From: Antennarius striatus
Taxonomy: Eukaryota; Chordata; Actinopteri; Lophiiformes; Antennariidae
Direction of reading: 5' to 3'
Length of the DNA: 64,000 bases
Assembly (NCBI RefSeq): GCF_040054535.1
Contig: NC_090781.1
Location: forward strand, 11,509,482-11,573,481
Below the pieces are notes generated by a model that was given only the letters and a program-made list of their open reading frames with translations, made no database searches and was not told the origin of the DNA. A program made the translations under genes and the position numbers. Below are positions 26,094 through 41,200 of this stretch, one piece after another (positions within the stretch are counted from its first letter, which is position 1; each line of letters begins with the position of its first letter).

Positions 26094-27643
26094 CCTATCT
26101 ATAGCAGTGACACTGGCCTGCAATGGACATAAGTCAGAGCTCTGGGATTTCTTTACTCTGAAATCACCTCAGTTCCAGATTCCTGCTGTGAGGTTGACAG
26201 TTAATCTTTTCCGGTCCATAATCCATCAAAGATAGTTTAGCTGCTTGTCTCAGACAAGAACTTCATAACTAGCAGATGGTTCTGAGATCATTCATCATCC
26301 CAGCAAAGCGAAGCTGCAAATGAATTATTGTCCAGACTTCTCGCTGTTAGAGGCATTTTATGAGATCCTGGATATGAGACCAGACAGGACCTGATATAGA
26401 AGTGCTGCAAATGCAGCTGCTGGTTTGAATGTACACAGCACTCAGTTAAGATCAGCTGTGGTCTGAAGTCATCAAACTGTCATCTCTTCCTGGGAACAGC
26501 AAATTAAAGCAACTGATTATTGTGTCAGGCCAAAATGTTTTTAAAGTGACCCAAATGTCGCAAAGCATCACAATGAATCTGTAGTTTGTCTTCTCAAAGA
26601 GCCTTGATCATATTGTACATATTGCATCCTCTCCAGTTTTGGCATTGTGGTCCTACAATTAGTCAACACTAGCTGATGGCAAGGTCGAACCTATGACCTT
26701 CACAGGTTACAAAAGACTATCAATTGCATTGGTGTATGTTAATGCTTGGAATAAAGAAATGCAAATGAGGGAGAAAATGATTTTTTTTTTTTTACATTTC
26801 ACTGTCTTCTGGATCGCTGACGAGTCATACGATCAAAGACTATATGGTATCGAACGCAGCTTTGTCTGTAAAGGTCTCTTGGTATAACTGTTGGAAATTT
26901 TTGAAATACGTAACTGGAAAAGTAATTAGATGGTAGCTCTGAGAAGTGTGTTTTGGATCTCATACTCTCCAGTGTACCTTGGTTCTTTATGCCAGCGTAA
27001 GGACTTCCCCTCTCAGTCTGATTCCGCTGATTTATATTTGACCTTGCCCAAAAGAAGAATTGTGCAGAGGCTTAGCATGTCAGAAAACCGCACGTATTCA
27101 GACATCCACGCAAAGCCCAGCCTGAGCGAAGATGTCAATTCAATGTGAGCTAATTCCTGCCCTCACTGTTATGGCCTTGACCCACTCTCCCTTGCAGCAT
27201 ACAGTCTGCATGGATTTCATGTTGGAACTCAATGTTTTAGTCTGAGGCTCATGTCCTAATCTGACAAATGATTTGTTTTTAATTTATTGAAAATTCACAC
27301 TTTCACGATTATTATGCATGATTCAGTTTATTCATTATACACACAAGCAGCCAAGTAAAAAAGAAAAATGGGCAAATTAATAAAAGTAATAACAAGGAAT
27401 ACTTAAGTGATCTAAGATCAATTTCAAGTCTAAAAATAGAGGTAATTACTGCATCTTTACTCCTTCTCTCCACAGTGGCCATAATTTACTGGACAACACA
27501 ATCACTACTGAGAGGAAATAGAGCATTCTGCTGCCTCTAGCCCATTTATTTAGAAACTGCAGAGGAAATAATGTCACAATAGTTTAAACGCTCAATGTCC
27601 TAGGATTCCTCCAATTTTTTTGCTGGACAACGTATGCAATCAA

Positions 27644-27649
27644 TTTATT
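27644..27649 (-). terminator. candidate AATAAA poly(A) signal for kiaa0753
   Basis: On the minus strand an AATAAA hexamer lies about 400 bases beyond the kiaa0753 stop codon. A second one follows about 100 bases further on (27545-27550). The genome is AT-rich, so chance hexamers are common and the true cleavage site is unknown. Confidence 0.3.
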
Positions 27650-28049
27650 TCCACACTCAAATGTGAAAAAAGAAAGTGTGAGTAATCCTCAGGAGATCCA
27701 AAGGGGAGTGCGGTCATCTTATAATCCTCTAATGTTGCACAGTAATGGTCTCTCCAAGATTAACCAACTAATTAACTAAACTAAGTTTCCCAAAGGGCTT
27801 CAGTCACAGACACAGATGGAAAGGGATTATGGGCCAATTGCTCCCTGTGCAATAGAGATCTTGTCCTTTGCAGACTCAATTAAAAAAAAAAAAAAATCTA
27901 AAATCACATTTAAATTAAGTCACGTCTTGTCACAGCAAAATTAGTGGTGGACAAACATTTTTTAAATAAAATAGAAAGGTAAACATGGTCACCAAATTTC
28001 AATAAAGTGTCAGCAACTGCAACATCCATGTACAGTATCCTGTGAAATC

Positions 28050-31000
28050 CTATCGATTAGGAGAATCTGCAGCAGGAGGCGATTGGATTGGCTGAAGAAA
28101 CTCTGAGGTGAAGACGGCCTCTGCGTATTCCTCCACGACATCCTGAAACTCCGTTACAACATCATCCAGAGCCTCAGACAGTAATTCTTCGGCCAGGCTG
28201 AGGGACAAAAAAAAACATCAACCTAAGAAGAAGAAATGTCCTCTTCCTTTTCTGAACATTATCTTCACAAACTTAGGTAAAGTGATTAGAGCAGCTTTTA
28301 TCTAACCAGCATATCTACTGAACTTCAGAGGTAACATTAATAAATTCATGTGTGTCTTGCCTTGAAAGTATAAAATGAAGGAAAATAAGCCAAAAGGCTG
28401 GGGAGCCACTCGTCAGTGTTTTCATCATTAGCTGGGTCAACACAGTCACAGAGGCAGGGGATAAGGGAAAGAGTTGTACACTCTTGCATCAGCCTTATTG
28501 GGTCCTGTACACATCGAGTCATTACAGAGTCGGCTCAACAGAACAACCCGAGTAATTGAGTGTTCTTGAACAACCTGAACCTTATGCATGCAAGCCAGCT
28601 TTGCTCCTACCTAGAGAGGTGAAAGACAGTCGACAGCGGAAACGGCCATTAGCAAGTATTAGGAACACGAAGGTGCCAAAAGGCATGCAAGTGCCACTGA
28701 CTGGCTATCTAATGTTCCATTTATAATAAAATCCCATCTCAATGCTGATGGTGTTACCACTCATTGAGCAGCTTCAAACCAGGCTTAAAATAACTTAGTT
28801 TGTACATTTTCTGTGTTTTTGCTTTGCTGAAGTTTGAATGGCGCATTGCTATTTTGCTATCAGTCTGTTAGAAGACAGAAATGAAAATGAGATCTTTCAG
28901 AGTTTGCCTCAACAGCAACACCGGGCCACTCATTACCATCTCATCACACAGCCATGGAGTAGCCGGGGGTGTACATGTGTTCTCTCTCCAAAAACATAGA
29001 GATGATTGGATGACTTCTCAACAACTTCATCTGACCAAAACTTTGGACCCCATCCCCTGAAATTGCCTCAATTGATCCTGGACTGGTAATGAGCCACAGA
29101 CAGAAGCAGTCACCTCATGTTTGGACATAAAAAAAACCCTCTGAATTTCTGAAAGTCTTTTTTTGTTCATAATCTAAAACATATCTGTTGTACAGAGGGA
29201 AAGCAGCTGCTTTAAATACCATTCCATATCACACACATGAATTCAGAATGCTCATAAAAATAAGATTCTTCTGCTTTCTGCAGCACAGCGACTTAAATAT
29301 TCTGTTAAAAGTGCAAATTTATGAGTGGGAGAGAATACCAAAGATGCGTTTTACCTCTGTGTGATGCTCTCAGAGCAAGGACTTTAGATTGCACATAATA
29401 TCTGTCAAAAGTATCCATGGACAAGAGTTGGGAGTGTAAAGTAAAAATTCTGATTTCTGTGTGTCTCTAAAAGCCAAAACTGTTATAATAAATCAGAAAT
29501 AATTTATACAACTTCAGAGACACAAAACAAATAGTGGCTTTATTATAAGCACTGCTATCACTACAGCTTTTCCAATTGTAATAAAGCTGTTATAACAGTT
29601 TTGTATTCCACCTTCACTGTTAATGACTCACCTGTCAACGACGGCCCAGGGATGGAAGCCGCCGACCGCCTCTTGAGCCACAACGCGCACGTAGGCCTCA
29701 TAGTCCTCCCGGTACCTCCGTATGCTTTGCAGCATGCTGACGGGAACAGAGACGACAGTCCCCCTGTTTCTCTCCCCGAAGCTTGGGAACCCTTCGCTGC
29801 TGCATGTAGGTTGCTGTTTATTTTGGGTAGCCTCCTCTGTCAGGCTGCTCTCAGAGAGGAGACTGTGTCTGAGGAAGCAAAAGGAGATGTTCATACACAG
29901 CAGGGATTCCTCACCCTGACTGATGAGACTACATGCAGGGAAACGTGTTTATTGATGAGATAGCTAGGAGGGAGTACAGCATTGTGATTGACTGAAGATA
30001 TTTGCTGTTCCCTATATGAAGAGATGTCAGAGCGTAGGCCAGCTATATCATCTGCCCCTTTCTCAGAGGGAGTCGGGGCTCAGCTGCACATCGCTAGGGC
30101 CTGGCTTTATAATCCCCTGTTTGGACAAATCAGCCTGGCTGCTACGACAACGGTCTCTGTGCTATATTTAGTGTTGCAGCAGTTCCCAAAGTAAAGCACT
30201 ATTATTATGCTCCTCAGCCTCAGCTGAACTTGTTTCTGTTTTGACTGTGGGGCCATGAGTACCAGAAGATTTAACTCTGTGTCTAAAATGGATGTATCTC
30301 TTTTCGAATGAGCAACTGAGGACCGATACCACAAAAAACGACAAAGCAGCAAACTGCAGAGTCATTTCTTATTTTTGAAGTCAGATTACAACCATGCTTA
30401 CTGCGTTGTATTCAAAAACAAAGAACCCTGTAACTGTATTCCAACCCTGTGTCAACCAAATCGCCTCCAAAAGCCACACTGATGTCACCATATGAATGTG
30501 AAAAGTTGTAAATGCATTACTTTTGCTGTTCTCCAGCCCTCACAACCTTTAACCCCTCCACCTTCACACCCACATAGGTACAAGTAACACTGCACAAGAC
30601 ACACTAAAACTGGTAAAGAGCAGGGAAAACTGTAATAAGTGTAAAGCGGAGCACTGAAGCCAAACCAGATAAAGACAGATGCGTCTCAGAAATCATAGCG
30701 GGTGAATCAAGTTAAAGACACTGTGGCTCTGCTGGGGTTTTGAGAACAGCTGTAAAAGATCATTGCCATACAGAACAGTAAAGCTGAGTAGTTCAGTAAA
30801 AAAAGTGTATTATTTCGTACAGAGGGTGTGAGCAACGGAACATCAACCACTTGACCTGAGAGCATGACTGCAGCAAAGGGATAAAAATGAGAGGGAAGGT
30901 TATGAAAAGAAATTCTCCCTCTGCTGACTTAGTGATCGTTTGCTCGCTCACATGCAAGCAAAGAGAGAGCTAAAGAACTCTATCCCACACACTATAAGGT

Positions 31001-31826
31001 ACAGTGATTAAAAGCTTTCTTCCAATTGGCCAGACTGTTCCTACAAGTCATGACATGAATAAAACAATGACTCATCTCAGCAGAAGAGCCTGAGCACCTG
31101 AATACAAAAAAATCTGTCACTGTTTGACAAATCGGCGGCATCCTTCCAGTCCTCTTACCCCTCTCTGCATCTCATTCCTGCACCTTAAGAAAGAAATGGA
31201 CTGAAGACACTCAAAACAAACAGGGTGCCTACTAGTCACGCAGCTACGTCACCGTTTATTCAGTAGTGTTTTTAAATGTGTGTGTGGTGCATCATTGCAT
31301 GTGAGACCCTAGTCGAGTGGGAAAACACTGACGTGTCCCTGGGCTGGGAAATGTGTGTCATACACAACAAATCAGGGTTAGGGTTAGACAGCATACTGGA
31401 TGGAATCAGCATGAATTTGGGCCCCAAACACCCTGATTTAAACCTCTCTATTCTCCTGTACCCTACAGAGATAGAGAACACAACACAAACCTCAATTGAG
31501 GTTATTTTCCTCTATAGGGACTGATGCCTACTCAGCTGCTTGGTTGCTGTAAAAGCAAGAGGAGCACAAGAGTTTATCAGCTCCATCAATCATACTCCAG
31601 TCTGTCTTGTCATATTTACCTGTTTCCTGAAGCCCAGTATTTACCTTCTGCTGCGGACTGCACACAAGAATTAATTATGTGAACAGCTGGCAGGTACACA
31701 AATATGTAGTCTGAATATTGATCATTACAATAAAATGTTTACTGTAATCATTTAGAGAACGGCTCCCCCCGACAGAGGTCAGTGTGGCCACTGGTTTATC
31801 TTTGGCCACAAAGAGGGGTATTAATT

Positions 31827-31884
<58 letters not shown>

Positions 31885-34800
31885 CACACAAGCTGCGGAA
31901 AAAGATGCTAAAGCTGAAACAAGTTGTTATGCTCTTCTTTTTGTTGCAGTTTTGCCAATAAAACAGGGAATGGAGCTGAATAATTAACTCTTGATTCTCT
32001 TCATTATGGGTTGTAAAATGGGTTCTTATTGTGTCCAACATTGTCAAACAGGTAACTGACTTCTCTCTTACATCTAAGGCCAGTTTACAAAAACAACTTA
32101 TTGGCACCTGAAGAAGTTCTATGAAACAATGTGCCTATTAAGCACATTTCTCTTTCGATCTGCCACCAAATGACTCCCCACTTCCAGGCTGATTGCTTCT
32201 TAGGGGACTGCACTGCAGATAAAAAGGCTGTTGCCTGGCTTCATCACAGCTGTATTTGTAGAAAACAAGAAAAGATTTCTTGATGATGCATCTGTGTCAG
32301 TGATGTGGCCTTCCATGCCTGATCCAATGGACTCAACCGTTCTACAGATCAAACGCCACCTCTTTGAAAAATGTCATCAAAATGAAATCATGACAATTTG
32401 AGTAAACCTGCAAACAACAAATACTTATAACCACACTTTCTTGCGTCTTGTGTCTTTCTAGTGTTCTGTTTTTATGTCATTTTATGTCATGTACAGTATG
32501 TTATGCTGTCATGGTGTTATGATGGTTTGTAAAGTCACTACAGGTTTCATTCAGATCACAAAGGATTCACTTTGATTCACTTGTCTTAAAAATCACAATA
32601 GCATCAAATAAATACATGACGAGTGCCAATATTTTTTGAAGACACAGTCATCTAGACTGAGGAGAGCGAGGAAGGTGGATAGATTTGTCTTAGTTTTGAG
32701 CCACAGGGATTCAGAAAGTGTCAATACAACTGAGCTGTCTCAAATGACTTTCCTCAGTAGGACGTGAGGCTACAGCTGTGTAACGTTAAGGACAAACAGC
32801 AGCTCTTCAAAAGAACTCAAGAGTACACATTCTCAAGCACCTGGGTTGCCTTTGCAAACAAAAGATGTTTTACTTGATGAGTGTGATGAGGATGAGTCAT
32901 AATGGATCTCAGGCAAAGTTTCCACAGGGAGAACTGAACTTGAGGTCCTTTAATTCTGGCTGACTTTCATTTGCTAATGGCGCTGCTTAAATTTGTTAGC
33001 AGCAGCGTCCTGCCGGCTTGTCCAAGTCAATAACTTCTAGTCCTTCCACTTTCTTTTCTCTTCCTCCCTAGGTTCTCATTAATTTAAAGAGTCCAAGCCA
33101 TGGGCAGTGCACGGCCTTTGTCTGGATCTGCTGCCAGAGACAGGAGGAGACTCTGCCCAGGGTTTGGCACCCCCCGAGTGGGCTCTGAGGATGGGTGAGG
33201 CCTCTCCTGTGGGAGAGCAGTTATGAAGCAATGACGCATCATCCGGAAAACAAGGCCAACTGTGCATCATTAAACAAACATTATCCACTGTAGTTTTGAT
33301 CCGAGTTGGAGGTCTTACCACAAAAAAAATAAAAATAAATAATTGAATGACTTCCTCTTGCTCTTAGATTTAAAGTAAAAATTCAAGAAATATAACTGTC
33401 GTTAAATATTTTTGTCATAAAAACCGATGCAAACATCCACTTATTAATAATTTTAAATTGACAAAATGAGAGGTCGCTGGCTAACACAATGGAGTAGCTA
33501 AGCTAATGCGGAACCCAGTCTGATTTCCTTCAGTAAAACTAGGTTACGATCCCAAATGAATATATTTCCATTGAGGACTTACAGACTTTGTTCTGACAGG
33601 GATGGTACTGGGAGTGGTGAGACAAAATGTGGAGGTTTTCTCTTGTTACAGTACTTGTATGTACTGTATATAGAGACCTAAAAAAATGTTTTTCATAATA
33701 GGACTTTAATATAAATCAAACCCTTACTCTGACTATAATGAATACAAAAATGGTGTTAGAAGTTAGCAGCAACAAATAAATTATAGATGGTAGATGACAT
33801 AGCTCACCCAGTCTCCATTGGTTTCTCCAGGAAAATATCCCCTGCAGAATTTAGCCTTTGCTCGGGCCTTGTTAACGTAACTGGATGAGGAGAGACTGGC
33901 CTGGTGCCAGTAAGATGGTTCTGGGGTCCTGGGAACACCAGCAAGTAAAGGGAGGAGGGTTTGATAGGGTGGAGCAGGGAACAACAGAGAATTTAGTCAG
34001 GATAACAAAGATTCACCCACTCTTTCCATTATGCTGCTATCTCCACCTACAGGAGATATCAGGGAAATTATTTCCCCAAAGACAAAAGAAGATCAACAGC
34101 TTTTTTTTTTCTTCTTTTTTTTTTTACCTGCTGCTTCTGGTTGGACCCAGCAAGATGGGTCAGAATAAAAAATAGAAGCAACTCGTCTCCTCACTTCATC
34201 CTGATCTCTCTGTTCAGACAGAAAGACAGACACACATTTTGTGCACATACTGAACACATCTGCCTTTAGTGAACCACAAACAGGCTAAAGGTCATGAAAC
34301 AGACGAGACACAACTTCAATAAACAATACCAAACCAATGCTGTCACAACATCTTGCTAATAATAACACCCTGGTATCCCAGTGACCTTTCAGCTTCCATG
34401 CTGACCCACTGCTTGTGGGCCCGTCTGTAGGACAGCTCTCACCTGTATCTCCTCCATACGAAGCAGCATACTCTCCAGGGTGGGGGCTTGCAGCCTACGC
34501 TCAGCCATGTCCTCCAGCTGTCTGTCGGCCTCTGCTGCCCAAGCTGCCTTTGCAGTGTCATCCAACAGATCCTCCAGCAGGGCCTCGCTCAATTGCTCAG
34601 CACTCTCTGCTGCCTGTGGCGACCAGATCCATAAAAAAAAAAACAACTTGATTCTGATGATCAAGCTTGACTATACATCTAATTAATTACATCATTTGAT
34701 CATCAATAACACATTCAAACTTTCTTCAACAGCAACGCCAATCCTCTCTCCTGGAAATGATTAGAGGCAGAAGCTAATCTCACCCTCTCAGCAGCCTGCT

Positions 34801-34931
34801 CAGACAGACGATTCCGAAGGGAGAAGCTGATCCCGTCCCTGGAACCAACAATCTGCTGAAGTCAAAAGATAAAAACAATTCAGTCCCATAGATTTAATGC
34901 AGGAATCATGTATTCCTCAGTTTATAAAAAT

Positions 34932-35002
<71 letters not shown>

Positions 35003-38000
35003 TACAAAAAAGCAGCTCACAGACGTGCCACAAAATCAAAGTCATTTAAAATGCCACTTTTCTGGTTTTAAAACTAAAAGAAATCAAGAAATAAAATGTG
35101 GTAGTCAGTAACAATTGCTTTTTCAGATCAAGCAGAGAAGAAAAAAATATGAAATCATTAATTTCTGGGGAAAGAATTATGGAATCACCCTGTGATTTTT
35201 GATTTCCGAAAAGGAACACCTTCGTCAGATTAGATCTGCTCATTAGTCTGCAGTTAAAAAGGAGTGATCACACCTTGGAGAGCTGTTGCAACAAGTGGAT
35301 TGGCATGAATCACGGCTCCAACATGACAGATATTAGTCGAAATGAAGAAGAAGAATATGAAACTTATCAAACAGAAAATACACAGCAAAGAATTGAGCGA
35401 CACGTGAAGAAACGAATCAATATTTGTGACTGAACGATAAGAAACCATCTTAAGGAAATGGGATTTAGGGACAGAAAAGCTAAACAAAATCTGTCATTGG
35501 CACCTAAACAGAATAAAACAAGCTTACAATGGTATAAGGAAATACATTCATGGGCTGTGGATGACTGGATGAAAGTCATATTCAATTATGAATATGAATT
35601 CCGTCATTTTTGTCACACACAGACACACACACACACACACACTGGCCCATCACACTGTCACAGGCCTCCTGTACAAAGCAGATTCCAGGCTCTGACAAGC
35701 ATGAAAACGAAATACAGGCACCGACTGCACAATTCGGTCAAACATAAGAGCAACGGTTACCTGACAGGGGGCCGAATGCCTGAAGGGGTAGGGGACTGTA
35801 AGCAGTGTGACAAACACTTCAAAATACGATGTACTGATTGCTTCAGACTTCTAGATATCAGGAGAAAAAGTTCATTCCTACCTGTGCTTCATCCAGGAGA
35901 GGCTGGATCCTCTCTCTGGCCTTCTGCTCGGCTCTCTCAGCCCACTCAGTTGGAGAGTAAACCTCAGACCTGCAATCCCAAAGAAAAACACTTCAAGCTG
36001 TCGCAGGAGAAGGCAGCATAGCTTTAACTAAGGATCTGTGCAACCTATTGATTAAACATGACCACCTTCCCTACTGCACATCAGAAATACCATTTGGTTT
36101 AGTTCATTGTTATTCTATTAATGTCAAACAGAAACTGTTTGTAGACAAAAGTGAGGGACACACTCGACATGTCAGCGCCTTCAGGACAAGAACTACATTT
36201 CTCCTCAGATGTCTCTTTATAAGATCAGTAAACCATTACTAATATTTATGCTGTTTAATATTAATGCTTATGAAAAAATGTGTTTCAAGCTTTTAATGGC
36301 TCATTTTTTGCACATTTTAGTTTTTTAAATTAAACTAAATTTAAGTTCTGCCCTTTATAGATTTTTTTTCCCCTTAATTCAAATGTTAAACTTGTTCAGG
36401 ATGTCTTTTGGTTTCCACATAACTTAATAGCACACAGATTATAACTACTGTACACAACAAAAGACATTTCTATCATATACTCAAACTGTTTGATGCACCA
36501 AACTAGTGGATTGACAAATAAATACTGTCATGTAGAAACTTAGACGTACTGAACGGTTTATGCTTACAGAAAAAGCTGATTATGGCAGGACTGAAAGTCA
36601 GTCAGTTCTTAACGTCCTGTGGATTTACTTAAACAGCTTTGGACAGTCAGAACACGGTTACGCTGAGTCCTAAACTAAATCCATCCACTGACTGGAAGAC
36701 GTGGAAAGACCAATTAGGCAAACTGTTATGATAAATACTACTACCCCTAGCAAAAAGTATGGAATCACAAGTCTTGGATGAGCACTCACTCAGACATTTT
36801 ATTATGTAGAACAAACTCAGACAAAAAGAGTTAAAAAAATAATTAAGTTTTACAAAAATGCAACTCCTTGGTCTTCAGAAACACAAAAAAAAATGAAGAA
36901 GAAACATTGTGGTGGTCAGTAAATGTCACTTTTACAGAGCAAGAGCAGAGAAATAAATATGGGATCACTCAATTCTGAGGAAAAAAATATGAAAAACAAT
37001 AATCAAATAATAATCAAAACACATCACTAGTATTTAGTTGCACCACCTCTCGCTTTTATGACAGCTTTCAGCCTCCGAGGTATGGACTTGATGAGTGACA
37101 AACAGTATTCTTCATCAATCTGGTGCCAACTGTCTTTGATTGTAGTTGCCAGATCATCCTTGCAGCCTTGCTGTGGACCAATTTTTTTAATTTCCACAAC
37201 AGGCTTTCAATTGGGTTGAGATCTGGGTTATTTGCAGGACATGACATTGACTGGATGTGTCTTTCTCCAAAGAATGCTTTCACAGTTTTTGCTCTGTGGC
37301 ATGATGCATTGTCATCTTGGAAAATGATTTCATCATCCCCAAGCATTTTTTCAATTGAAGGGACAAGAAAGCTGTCCAAAATGTCAATGTAAACTTGTAC
37401 ATTTATTGAAGATTTAACCACAGCCATCTCCACAGCGCCTTTGCCTGACATGCAGCCACATATTATCAAGGGCTGCGGGAAACAAAAGTTCCAGCATCAT
37501 CATCTTGTCCAATGCAGATTGATGATGGTTTTCCTTTTAGCTGTCCTCTATGAAAATTCCATTTCCTTGCGATTTTGCACAGTTCTGTCATACATTGACT
37601 CCAGTTTCCTCCCATTCTTCATTTGTCTTGTTGTACATTTTCTGTTTTCAAGACATATGGCCTTTAGTTGTTTGTCTTGACGCTCAGATGTCTTCCTTGT
37701 TCTACCAGTACGCTTGACTTTAACAACCTTCCCATGCTGTTTGTACTTAGTCCAGATCTTCGATACAGCTGACTGTGAACAGCACACATATTTGGCAACC
37801 ATACGTGTAGAGTTACCTTCTTCAAGAAGTTTGATAATCCTGTCTTTGGTCTCAAGAGTCATCTCTCTTGTTGCAGCCATGATTCTTGCCAATCCACTTG
37901 GTCCAGCAGCTCTCCAAGGTGTTGCAACTGTACTGTTTTTAACTGCTGACTAACAAGCAGATCTAATATGAGGCAGGTCCCCAATTAAGGAAAGGAAACT

Positions 38001-38174
38001 GACTGGGTGTGTCCTTATTTTCTACTCAAAATGGAGTGATTCCAATTTTTTTCCTCAGAATTGAGTGATTCCGGATTTATTTCCCTGCATTTGCTCTATA
38101 AAAGTAACAGGTCTTAAGATTTACTTCATATGGCTCACCCCAAAAAGAAAAAAACTACTGTATAACTGTGTGTG

Positions 38175-38206
<32 letters not shown>

Positions 38207-41200
38207 TGCGTGTGTGGAAGTGTGTGTTTGTCGTGTTTGCAACCCTGACGTCTAACAATGATGCAATTTCTTCCAATCACAACCTGGACACTTTTGATTT
38301 TTAAAATATTTTTAGGTCCATCAATGTTCACTAGCTGACAGCATTTCTGGAGCTAAATTGAATCATTCTCAATAGGGGAATATATGTTCAAACTGAACTG
38401 TTTGATCACTGGTATATTTTTCTATGTATGATGGTATTTCTTCTCATAATGTTTCTATACAGCAACTTGGAATTTGGGTACAGATACATCAATATCCAAT
38501 ATGAACTTAACCATGATTTCTGTATAACTGTCATGCGATATTTCTACCTTACCTTAATGCCTGAATTCGTTCAGCCTCCTTTTTACTCAGCTGATTGAGC
38601 TCTTGCAGGCGCAGCATTGTCACCTTATCCAGCCATGCTTTCCTGCACCAACCACCAAATTAAGCAAATGACTCATTCAGCATTGCATACATAAGATACA
38701 TAATCCTCATCTCTAAAATCAGGCTGCTGAACCATGATTAATTGCAAATCGCAATTGTAGTCATTAAGGTTTGATTAAACCAAGACATATATGGAGCCCT
38801 CAATCAATGAGGTGCTTGTAAGCACTGCAAACAGGGTCAGCGATTAATCACTCATAAAGAGAAATATCCTAAATCTGGCAAGAGCCTAAATTAATTTATT
38901 GGAAAGACTTAAGTTTGAATTAGAATCAAGAGTATTGCCTGTGGCTCTCAGTAAGTGGGGTCTGCCACAGCTGACTAATAGCTCACTGAACACATTAACA
39001 TTCATTCCTTCAACACTGACGTCAGGCCCTCACCCACCTCATGGAGTCTCTTTCTGAGAGTTTAGGCAAAAACAAACCCAGCAGCTAGTGGTCCTAGTGG
39101 TCCTGCTGCTGGGTGTTCCCCCCAAAAATTAGGCAAAGAGGAAATGGTCTGACCACCACATGCAACACCTTTCCTTTATAGGGGTTGTTTCTCCTATCCA
39201 CCTATTGCCTGTCAGATTAACACAGAAAGTGAAATTAATTCACAATCTGTGCTGCTTCCTAACTGGACAGCTTAAGATCACAGGAGCTCGACTGATTTGG
39301 AGTTACACCCCGATGATTTTTGAGCAGCGTAGAATCCATCTGTTGTGCTGTTTATTAGGCTTTTGTTTTTGCTTTAGAGGGAATTGGCTTCACCTTAAAG
39401 CTTCATGCTGAGCTTGTTTCTTCCTCTGTGAGTTCAAAGCCGGTTGCTCTGTTGCTACGCCTCCAGCCGCCGCCTGTTTCAGGGGGCTGGTGGAGGGCTT
39501 CACCGGGGAGAAGAGACACCGAGGTTCTGGTTCGCTCCTTTGAGGGGATCTATTGAGAACAAACAGCAATAGAAAGAAAGAATAATTATTACAGGTTAAA
39601 ATGCATCGACAGCTGAGTGGAGAAGAAGGCTGACCTTCAGGTGGAGAGAAATCCAAATGAATGAAAAGAGAACAAGAACACTGGAACTTTTTCAATCTAA
39701 AATATTTGTATGTATAACAGCTACTATTCCTTCTTTTCCCTTCAGCCTTTGCTATTTCAAATTGTATGACATCAGATGAATGACAGTTTTGAGTTAACCA
39801 TTTAACTATTATATGCTCTGATAATACTGTTGAGTATATCAATTTAACAACACCTACAATCATCAAGTGAACTGAAGCCAATGATCAGCATGAAATTACA
39901 CAATCTGCTCCTGTCCACCCAGAAAATGGGTAATTTATTAGACAATTCTCTGCTAGCACTGCTTGCTTGAATTTTTTTTTATTGTCCTATCTTTAAACAT
40001 TACTCAGCACATTAATTACATCTGCCAAAGAGGTTGTATTCTCACCTCCTTGGCAGATGTTGTTGACTAGAAAGTACTGTAATTAAATAGTGGATATGGT
40101 CAAACAGCTATAGTAAAGATATATCAGGAAAGATTGGTTAACAGCTGAAATTTAATAGTTAAAAGAAAAAAGTTGGGCGTTGATAAATGTATCTACTCTA
40201 ATGTGTGTCCTCCACACTGAGAATGCATTAGCAGATTCACGCAAGATATAAAAAGTTACCTTGAAATAAGAGATTCAATCATGATAACACTAAGACCAGT
40301 TACACAATGGTGTTATTAATCCAGAGTGCACTGTGACTAAATGAGAGTAAAATCACTGGTGAACAATAACAGGTTATGATTTCAGAATCTACAGTGCCAT
40401 CAGCTGTGCACGGAGGTACGCAAGAGTCTCACCTCTGTGGAGGAGGAGAGTGGGGCGATGTAGGTATCCAGGGCGCAAAGTGGTCTCTTTGAGGGAGCTG
40501 GTTCACTCTCAACTGAGAAGACACTGTAGGCTGCTGGAAACCTGCATTCTGTACCTTATTACGGATTAAAATTTAGAATAGAACATGAGAAGACTTTACA
40601 CGATTGTCACAATATTTAAATCATTACAGAGTAGATTTGGAGAAACCCAAGAGAAAAAATAACATATTAAAATGTGAATCTTTGTGTGAGTCCAGATGAC
40701 ACCTTTGGTGGGGCCCCCATGCTCCTGTCAGAGTGAGGAGCCACTTCTTTTCTGCTGCTGGTGTTAGTCTGTCGTTGCCTCTGCAGCTCATTCAGCTCCC
40801 TCTGTTGGGCAAGCCTCTCCAGGCCGGCCATGAGAACCTCTCTTCTGTTCAGATCCTGGTGAGAAGTGGCTTCAGGCTTCTGTGGGGCCATTCTCTTTTC
40901 TGTGGTAACAATATAAAAAAAAAATCAAACATGTCATTTATTTTGCTGCCTTAAAAATAAAACACTTAACTGCAAGGCACTCAAATGATGCATGCCTTCG
41001 CAAAGCAAATTTAGGAATCCCACCCTGGCATGTCAAGATCTGCTGTACTCTACTTCTGTTTAACTCAACATCTGGCGATACTTCTTATAAAGCCCCTCAC
41101 TGAAAAAATTTGGGTGAATTTGGATGCAAGAACCATTATCTCCATGTGCCAATAACAGGTAGAATGTAGTGGACTATGTATTAAAAAATGGATCTGCACC

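Larger units (their letters stand above)
22030..28049. other. intergenic region between pitpnm3 5' end and kiaa0753 3' end
   Basis: No exon was recognised. It contains a C-run with CA repeats (22030-22061), a CCAT array (22601-22660), a CA/CG array (26013-26089) and, at its right end, the 3' UTR of kiaa0753 on the minus strand. The rest is AT-rich with no identifiable family. Confidence 0.5.

Noticed and set aside
29601..29963. 120-residue plus-strand open frame
   Set aside because: It is the shadow of kiaa0753 exon 17 (29868-29632, minus), whose translation matches moonraker and joins neighbours in phase.
31376..31388. GGGTTAGGGTTAG, telomere-like
   Set aside because: Only two units; short interstitial matches like this occur by chance.
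33079..33321. 80-residue minus-strand frame with GC-rich, coding-like composition
   Set aside because: The exons on either side (33928-33808 and 29868-29632) join in phase without it and no moonraker similarity is seen.
33808..33928. Alternative frame [20 protein letters not shown] for kiaa0753 exon 16
   Set aside because: The phase inherited from exon 15 demands another frame, which gives [13 protein letters not shown] and DIFLEKP, matching human moonraker.
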